This document shows positions 59,061 through 64,000 of a stretch of 64,000 nt of DNA, in pieces. The DNA is from Profundibacterium mesophilum KAUST100406-0324 (GTDB lineage: Bacteria; Pseudomonadota; Alphaproteobacteria; Rhodobacterales; Rhodobacteraceae). How positions within the stretch are numbered: the first letter of the stretch is position 1; each line of letters begins with the position of its first letter. The stretch is from NCBI RefSeq assembly GCF_009835145.1, contig NZ_APKE01000016.1, positions 1-64,000 on the forward strand. The letters run 5' to 3'. The notes beneath the pieces were generated by a model. The model worked only from the letters and a program-made list of their open reading frames with translations. It ran no database searches and was not told the origin of the DNA. Both the position numbers and the translations under genes were made by a program.

Positions 59061-59836
59061 AGGGTGGTCTCCTTGCGCCCGCGCAGGGCCTTGAGAATGA
59101 TGGGGAGCGCGGCCAAGGCGCTCAACCCCAGGATCGGAAGGATGATGCGGGGCTCGAAGATCAGTCCCAGGTCGGGCATCTCGCCGCGTGCGAAGACGCC
59201 GCCCAGCCCTGCCCCCACCGAGGTGAAGACCAGCGTGCCGGGGATGATCCCCAGGAAGGTCGTCACCACGAAGCGGTGGAATGCGACGCCCACCAGCGCG
59301 GGGACGAGATTGGCCACGAAGAACGGCACCGCCGGCAGCAGCCTGATCAAGAAGAGCATCGACCATTGGTTCTCGTCGATCCCGGCCTTGATCCGCCGCA
59401 CCGCGCCGCCCGCCCTCTCCATCCGCGCGGCCAACCGCTCGCCCAGGCCCCAGCGCGCCGCGAGAAAGAGCCCGCTCGCCCCGATCGTGGCCGCGGTGAC
59501 GTTGTAGAGAACGCCCGGAAAGGTGGCGAAGAGGAAGCCGCCGGTCAGTGTCGCAAGCGTGGCGCCGGGCAGCGAGAAGGCGACGATCACGACATATATG
59601 CCGGCAAAGGCCAGCAGCGTGCCGATATAGTTGGCATCCCTGAAGGCGATGAGCCGTTCGCGGTTTTCCGCAAGGGCATCGAAGGTCAGGTGATCGCGCA
59701 GCAGAACCGCCGCGAGGAGGGCAAGAAGGGCGATCGCCCCGAGAATGGCGAAACGCGGCCAGCCGGACGTCTCCCGATCGGTGGATGCCGCGCCGTTCGT
59801 GTCCTCGCGGACGGGCGGCTCGTGGGTCGGTGACAT
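59057..59836 (-). CDS. TVP38/TMEM64 family membrane protein (DedA/VTT superfamily)
   Basis: A 259-residue protein. A hydrophilic N-terminus is followed by about six membrane segments with the VTT signatures [46 protein letters not shown] and [23 protein letters not shown], where F-x-R-x-x-P is diagnostic. Relatives act in lipid or small-molecule transport across membranes. The fixed pairing with the downstream flavin oxidoreductase suggests a joint role. ATG 59836 is chosen; an open frame continues to 59896. Confidence 0.88.
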   Translation of the reverse strand: MSPTHEPPVREDTNGAASTDRETSGWPRFAILGAIALLALLAAVLLRDHLTFDALAENRERLIAFRDANYIGTLLAFAGIYVVIVAFSLPGATLATLTGGFLFATFPGVLYNVTAATIGASGLFLAARWGLGERLAARMERAGGAVRRIKAGIDENQWSMLFLIRLLPAVPFFVANLVPALVGVAFHRFVVTTFLGIIPGTLVFTSVGAGLGGVFARGEMPDLGLIFEPRIILPILGLSALAALPIILKALRGRKETTL

Positions 59837-60072
59837 TGCGCACTCCGCGATTCGTTGTTGCCGGACCAACATGCGGCGGAACACGGCGCGGCACATCCCC
59901 CTTCACGGCAGCTTTATCCCGCCCCTCCGAATGTTACAGCCCGCCCGGGGCCGCCCGGTTATCTTCGGCGAGTTTGTTGACAGGTGGACCGGCGGTGCGT
60001 AAGGACCGGGCTTCGAATGATGAGGCGTCCCTGCCCAAGGGCGGCGTTGGCGCGAATGACGGAGTGACGGCG

Positions 60073-60207
60073 ATGAAACGCACCTTCCAACCCTCGAACC
60101 TGGTCCGCAAGCGGCGCCACGGCTTCCGCGCGCGCATGGCCACGAAGGCCGGCCGGAAGATCCTAAACGCACGCCGCGCCAAGGGCCGCAAGTCGCTGAG
60201 CGCCTGA
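60073..60207 (+). CDS. rpmH: 50S ribosomal protein L34
   Basis: A 44-residue basic protein, [20 protein letters not shown], then [20 protein letters not shown], complete and typical of bacterial L34. It starts the conserved rpmH-rnpA-yidD block. ATG 60073 follows GGAGTGACGGCG. The 236 bp upstream, to the TVP38 start, must contain its promoter; I see no unmistakable element. Confidence 0.97.
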   Translation: MKRTFQPSNLVRKRRHGFRARMATKAGRKILNARRAKGRKSLSA

Positions 60208-60229
60208 GCGCCAGCACCGGGAGCCTGCC

Positions 60230-60658
60230 GTGACGGATGACACCGCCGCCGACATGTCAGCGCGCGGTGCGTCCGCGCATGCGCAGAGCATGGCCGGAAT
60301 GACAGAACGCCCGTTGGCAATCGAGCGCCTGCGCGAGCGATCGGATTTCCTGAAGGCTGCCCGGGCACGTTACCACAGGACGGAGGGTTTCGTCCTGCAG
60401 GCACGCGAGCGCCGCCCCGGCGAGGCCGAGGCGGATATCTTGCGTGTGGGCTTCACCTGCTCCAAGAAGGTCGGCAACGCCGTCGCGCGCAACCGTGCCA
60501 AGCGCCGCCTGCGCGAAATCGCGCGGCTCGTCTTGCCACGGCACGGTCGCCCGGGCTGGGATTACGTCCTGATCGGGCGGTCCGGAAGCACGGCCGCGCA
60601 TCCGTTCGATCGGCTTCTTCGCGATCTCGAGACGGCCTTGCGCCGGGTTCACAAGTGA
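60230..60658 (+). CDS. rnpA: Ribonuclease P protein component
   Basis: A 142-residue RNase P protein which helps the catalytic RNA mature the 5' ends of tRNAs. The conserved part begins RLRERSDFLKAARARYHRTEGFVLQA and includes the RNA-binding RNR motif in VGFTCSKKVGNAVARNRAKRRLREIAR. GTG 60230 with GGGAG upstream gives an N-terminal extension of about 25 residues; ATG 60299 (MTERPLAIERL) would give a standard-length protein. Its stop overlaps the yidD start (GTGA). Confidence 0.94.
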   Translation: MTDDTAADMSARGASAHAQSMAGMTERPLAIERLRERSDFLKAARARYHRTEGFVLQARERRPGEAEADILRVGFTCSKKVGNAVARNRAKRRLREIARLVLPRHGRPGWDYVLIGRSGSTAAHPFDRLLRDLETALRRVHK

Positions 60659-60876
60659 GCCTCGCGGCGCGGCTCCTGGCACTGCCGGTGCGCGTCTACC
60701 GGGCCGTCTGGAGCCCATGGGTCGGATTCAACTGCCGCTATCAGCCGACCTGCTCGGCCTATGCGCTCGAGGCGCTCGCCCGTCACGGCGCGCGGCGCGG
60801 CGGCTGGCTCGCGCTGCGGCGTGTCTCCCGCTGCCATCCTCTCGGCGGCAGCGGGATCGACAACGTTCCCGATTAG
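60655..60876 (+). CDS. yidD: Membrane protein insertion efficiency factor YidD
   Basis: A 73-residue protein with an amphipathic N-terminus and the family core CRYQPTCSAYALEALARHGARRGGWLALRRVSRCHPLGGSG, with the three conserved Cys. It assists YidC-dependent insertion at the inner membrane. Translation starts at GTG 60655, overlapping the rnpA stop. Its last codon overlaps the convergent sodC stop by four bases. Confidence 0.95.
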   Translation: MSLAARLLALPVRVYRAVWSPWVGFNCRYQPTCSAYALEALARHGARRGGWLALRRVSRCHPLGGSGIDNVPD

Positions 60877-61382
60877 CCCTGGGCCTCGATCACGCCGCAG
60901 GCGATCCGTCCGCCGGCACCCGCTTCCTTGCCATAGCTGTCGGGATTCTCGTGGATGATGATCGCGGAGCCGTCATCATCGAGAAGCATCCCCTCCTGGC
61001 CTTCCTCGAGCGAGACCGATGCCGTGAGCACGTCTGCCTTGGCCATGCCGTTCTCGTCGGCGAAGATGTTGGGCATGTCGCCCGCGTGGGGTCCGGCCTC
61101 GTTCTCGAATCCATGCTCGGCGCCGTCCGGATTGAAATGGTCACCCGCGGCGGCGAAATCGGGGCTGCACGATCCGGTCTCGTGGATATGGAAGCCATGG
61201 GCGCCGGCCGGCAGGCCCTGCGCATCGAGCTTGACGAGCACGCCGTTCGGGGTCTGCATCAGGGTCACGGTCCCGATCTCGGTCTGGCGGTCGTTCTTGA
61301 GGGACGCGGTCGCCTCGGCGGCGATGCCCGCGGCGGGGGCGATCGCAAGGGCGAGGGCGATCATCGGCAAAGGTCTGAACAT
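60873..61382 (-). CDS. sodC: Periplasmic Cu/Zn superoxide dismutase
   Basis: A 169-residue enzyme. A signal peptide ends about AAGIAAEA; then copper/zinc ligands appear in order: HGFHIHETGSC, AGDHFNPDGAEHG, GPHAGDMPN, the zinc Asp in VLTASVS-adjacent segments and IIIHENPDSY; the disulfide partner and Arg are in GGRIACGVI. It removes superoxide in the periplasm. It stands alone on the minus strand between yidD and ttcA, interrupting the otherwise rightward block. ATG 61382 has GGAGATTTTCG upstream. Confidence 0.93.
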   Translation of the reverse strand: MFRPLPMIALALAIAPAAGIAAEATASLKNDRQTEIGTVTLMQTPNGVLVKLDAQGLPAGAHGFHIHETGSCSPDFAAAGDHFNPDGAEHGFENEAGPHAGDMPNIFADENGMAKADVLTASVSLEEGQEGMLLDDDGSAIIIHENPDSYGKEAGAGGRIACGVIEAQG

Positions 61383-61510
61383 CGAAAATCTCCTGGCTGG
61401 GTGACATGGAGCGAAACGCCCATGCGTATGGCCCAATTCCCCGCGGTGCCGCCAGTTCCCCTCGGCGGCGCGCCGTGACATAAACCCGCTCGACTGCGAG
61501 GACCGAACCG

Positions 61511-62347
61511 ATGCGCGACCATACCGACGAAATCCACCCGCTTTTCGCGGGCGCCCCGACGAGCACCGAGTTCCGCAAGCTGCGCAAGCGCATCGTGCGG
61601 CAGACCCGCGAGGCGATCGAGCAATACGGGATGATAGAGCCCGGCGCGCGCTGGCTCGTCTGCCTGTCGGGCGGCAAGGACAGCTATACCCTGCTGGCGG
61701 TTCTGCACGAGCTGCAATGGCGCGGTCTTCTGCCGGTCGATCTCCTGGCGTGCAATCTCGACCAGGGGCAGCCGGGCTTTCCCGCGACGGTCCTGCCGCA
61801 ATTCCTCGAGGCGCGGGGCGTGACGCACCGGATCGAGTACCGGGACACCTATTCCATCGTCATGGAAAAGACCCCGGCGGGGCGTCCCTTCTGCGCTTTG
61901 TGCTCGCGGCTGCGGCGGGGCAACCTCTACCGCATCGCGCGCGAGGAAGGGTGCTCGGCGGTGGTGCTCGGCCATCACCGAGACGACATCCTCGAGACCT
62001 TCATGATGAACCTGTTTCACGGCGGGCGTCTCGCGACGATGCCCCCGAAACTGGTGAACGAGGACGGCGACCTCTTCGTCTACCGCCCCCTCGCCCACGT
62101 GGCCGAGGCCGATTGCGAGAAGTTCGCGCGCGCCATGGACTACCCCATCATCCCCTGCGATCTGTGCGGCAGCCAGGACGGGTTGCAGCGCCAACAGGTC
62201 AAGCGGATGCTCGACGAGTGGGAACGCAACAGCCCCGGCCGCAGGCAGAAGATGTTCGGCGCGCTGAGCCACGCCAATCCGAGCCACCTTCTCGATCCCG
62301 CGCTCTTCGATTTCGCCGCCCTGGCCCGGCCGGACCCCGCCGGCTGA
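61511..62347 (+). CDS. ttcA: tRNA 2-thiocytidine(32) synthetase
   Basis: A 278-residue TtcA with the PP-loop [13 protein letters not shown] and two CxxC motifs: CALC (about 130) and CDLC (about 217), which bind the [4Fe-4S] cluster. It thiolates cytidine 32 in some tRNAs, including tRNA-Arg. Also visible are [34 protein letters not shown] and the [16 protein letters not shown] ending. Length is normal. It precedes yidC by 168 bp. Confidence 0.95.
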   Translation: MRDHTDEIHPLFAGAPTSTEFRKLRKRIVRQTREAIEQYGMIEPGARWLVCLSGGKDSYTLLAVLHELQWRGLLPVDLLACNLDQGQPGFPATVLPQFLEARGVTHRIEYRDTYSIVMEKTPAGRPFCALCSRLRRGNLYRIAREEGCSAVVLGHHRDDILETFMMNLFHGGRLATMPPKLVNEDGDLFVYRPLAHVAEADCEKFARAMDYPIIPCDLCGSQDGLQRQQVKRMLDEWERNSPGRRQKMFGALSHANPSHLLDPALFDFAALARPDPAG

Positions 62348-62515
62348 TCGCCCCCTCTCCTGCCGCCCCGTCCCGCGCGGGGGGCCGCCTCCATCCCGCC
62401 GCGCAGGCGTGCCGTGACGGCGGGCCGCGGGCCGCGAGGGGGGAACGGGCTTGACCTTTGGCCTGCGGCCCTATTGAACGCGCAGGATGCGAAAAACACA
62501 GGTGGCGGGTCCCTC

Positions 62516-64000
62516 ATGGACGATCAGAACAAGAATCTCATTCTTGCAACCGGGCTGAGTTTCCTCGTGATCCTCATCTGGTTCTTCTTCTTCCCCCCAG
62601 AAGAGCAGGTCACGGATCCGAACGCTCCGGCAACGGTACAGCAGGACGGCACCGCGTCCGGAACGGTCGCAGGCGCGCCGCCCGTGATCGCGCCCGCCCC
62701 CGGTCAGCAGGCCCCGCAGGGCGCCCCGGCCGCCGCGCCCGAGGACGCGCCGCGCCTGGCCATCGAAACCCCCAGCCTCACCGGCTCGATCTCGCTGAAC
62801 GGCGCGCGGATCGACCGCCTGCTGCTCAACAATTACCGCGAGACGCTCGCCCCCGATTCCGACCTTGTGAACCTGCTCTCGCCGGTCGGCGGGCCCAACC
62901 CCTATTACGCGCTCTTCGGCTGGGCGCCCGGCGGCACGCTCGGCTACGAGGACGTGCCGGGCCCCGACACGACCTGGTCGCTCGTCGACGGCGAGACGCT
63001 GACCCCCGAAACCCCGGTCACGCTGGCCTGGGACAACGGCAAGGGCCTCGTTTTCAATCGCAAGATCAGCATCGACGAGAAGTACATGTTCTCGGTCGAG
63101 CAGACGGTGCAGAACAACACGCAATCCGCCGTGCGCATGGCGCCTTACGGCCTCGTCGCGCGTCATGGCGAGCCCGAGACGGTCGGCTTCTTCATCCTGC
63201 ACGAGGGCGTGGTGCGCATGTCTGACGGCGAGCTGCAGGAGGTCGATTACGACGACATGACCGATCTGGACATCGTCGCGCGTGAGGGCGCCCGCGCCGA
63301 GGTGCTCGACGTGGCCTCCGATGGCTGGATCGGCTTCACCGACAAATACTGGATGGCGACGATCATCCCGCCCGCCGGCACCCCCTTCGCCTCGGTCGTC
63401 AAATACGTGGACGGCGCCGCGATCTACCAGACCGAGGCGCGCCAGCCCGCGATGACGATCGAGCCCGGCGCGGCCGCCGCCACCTCCGTCAGGCTCTTTG
63501 CCGGCGCCAAGGAGTGGGAAACGATCCGCGCCTACGAGGCATCCGGCGTTCAGGGCTTCATCGACAGCATCGACTGGGGCTGGTTCTTCTTCCTGACCAA
63601 GCCGATCTTCGCGGTCCTGCACTGGCTCAACGGACTGATCGGCAACATGGGTTGGTCGATCATCGTGCTGACGCTGATGATCAAGGCCGTGCTCTTCCCG
63701 CTTGCCTACAAATCCTACGTCTCGATGGCGAAGATGAAGGAACTCCAGCCGGAGATGGAGAAGATCAAGGAGAAGACCGGCGATGACCGGATGAAGCTCC
63801 AGCAGGAAATGATGGCGCTCTACAAGAAGGAGAAGGTGAACCCCGCTTCGGGCTGCCTGCCGATCCTCCTGCAGATCCCGATCTTCTTCTCGCTCTACAA
63901 GGTGATCTTCGTCACGCTCGAGCTGCGCCACGCGCCTTGGATCGGCTGGATCCGCGACCTGTCGGCCCCCGATCCCAGCTCGATCCTGAACCTCTTCGGC
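62516..64000 (+). CDS. yidC: Membrane protein insertase YidC, cut by the window edge
   Basis: 495 codons are visible from ATG 62516 to the window end with no stop. An N-terminal membrane anchor (NLILATGLSFLVILIWFFFF) is followed by a Pro/Ala-rich linker, the periplasmic P1 domain (about 75-345) and the start of the conserved insertase core: GWFFFLTKPIFAVLHWLNGLIGNMGWSIIVLTLMIKAVLFPL, YKSYVSMAKMKELQPEMEKIKEK and NPASGCLPILLQIPIFFSLYKV. The remaining membrane helices lie outside the window. The cut is an edge effect, not a break. Confidence 0.96.
   Translation, partial: MDDQNKNLILATGLSFLVILIWFFFFPPEEQVTDPNAPATVQQDGTASGTVAGAPPVIAPAPGQQAPQGAPAAAPEDAPRLAIETPSLTGSISLNGARIDRLLLNNYRETLAPDSDLVNLLSPVGGPNPYYALFGWAPGGTLGYEDVPGPDTTWSLVDGETLTPETPVTLAWDNGKGLVFNRKISIDEKYMFSVEQTVQNNTQSAVRMAPYGLVARHGEPETVGFFILHEGVVRMSDGELQEVDYDDMTDLDIVAREGARAEVLDVASDGWIGFTDKYWMATIIPPAGTPFASVVKYVDGAAIYQTEARQPAMTIEPGAAAATSVRLFAGAKEWETIRAYEASGVQGFIDSIDWGWFFFLTKPIFAVLHWLNGLIGNMGWSIIVLTLMIKAVLFPLAYKSYVSMAKMKELQPEMEKIKEKTGDDRMKLQQEMMALYKKEKVNPASGCLPILLQIPIFFSLYKVIFVTLELRHAPWIGWIRDLSAPDPSSILNLFG

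Noticed and set aside
62516-64000. Truncated yidC
   Set aside because: The gene runs off the window edge with normal sequence up to the last base; it is incomplete here only because of the window.

Overview
The window is GC-rich, densely packed DNA from an alphaproteobacterium, most likely order Rhodobacterales (Paracoccaceae/Roseobacteraceae). The basis is the rpmH-rnpA-yidD-ttcA-yidC block, a fused MrpAB subunit, an SAM-II riboswitch before metZ, small DUF2842 and DUF2065 proteins, and an alphaproteobacterial-type SOS box (GTTC-N7-GTTC). It looks chromosomal: most genes are housekeeping, with one small accessory island.

Layout. 1-14.6 kb: a partial unknown gene, riboswitch-controlled metZ, an alpha/beta hydrolase, a GST, yciB, mgtC-like, ftsY, a sugar-kinase-like protein, an orphan NuoE-NuoF fusion, an AlkB-like hydroxylase, xseA, purD, a VCBS-type protein and a [2Fe-2S] ferredoxin. 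14.7-15.8 kb: an SOS-box-linked free-standing DnaE2 C-terminal OB domain and a peptidoglycan-binding lipoprotein. 15.9-22.4 kb: a leftward run rpiA-gor-hflK-hflC-DUF2065-degP (carbon/redox plus membrane and periplasmic quality control). 22.6-28.9 kb: type III polyketide synthase plus methyltransferase, sdaA, thiN, and a 771-residue protein with a perfect-length 39-bp tandem repeat.

29-44 kb: DUF2842 and purA, then the most unusual part. Three leftward genes encode exported DUF11/Ig-like proteins of 169, 892 and 1936 residues, the last ending in a very large predicted outer-membrane beta-barrel. They are followed by a LuxR-type response regulator and, divergently, a small molybdopterin-fold protein and a hybrid histidine kinase with its own Hpt. 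Related GGATA/TATCC dyads lie before both transcription units, so I propose that this is one regulated cell-surface system.

44-51 kb: a complete Mrp-type Na+/H+ antiporter operon (AB fused, C, D, E, F, G) and a spermidine-synthase-like protein. 51.3-56.1 kb: a small genomic island bounded by direct copies of the tRNA-Arg 3' end. It carries a LysR-controlled quinone/hydroquinone-defence-like operon with decay (a frameshift and a truncated gene) and a dead IS5/IS427-type element; no integrase is visible. 56.1-64 kb: tRNA-Arg(ACG), an orphan sensor kinase with a flavin disulfide oxidoreductase and a TVP38 protein, then rpmH-rnpA-yidD, a convergent sodC, ttcA and the start of yidC, which runs off the end.

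All calls come from reading the sequence; no database search was run. Residue positions inside proteins are approximate.
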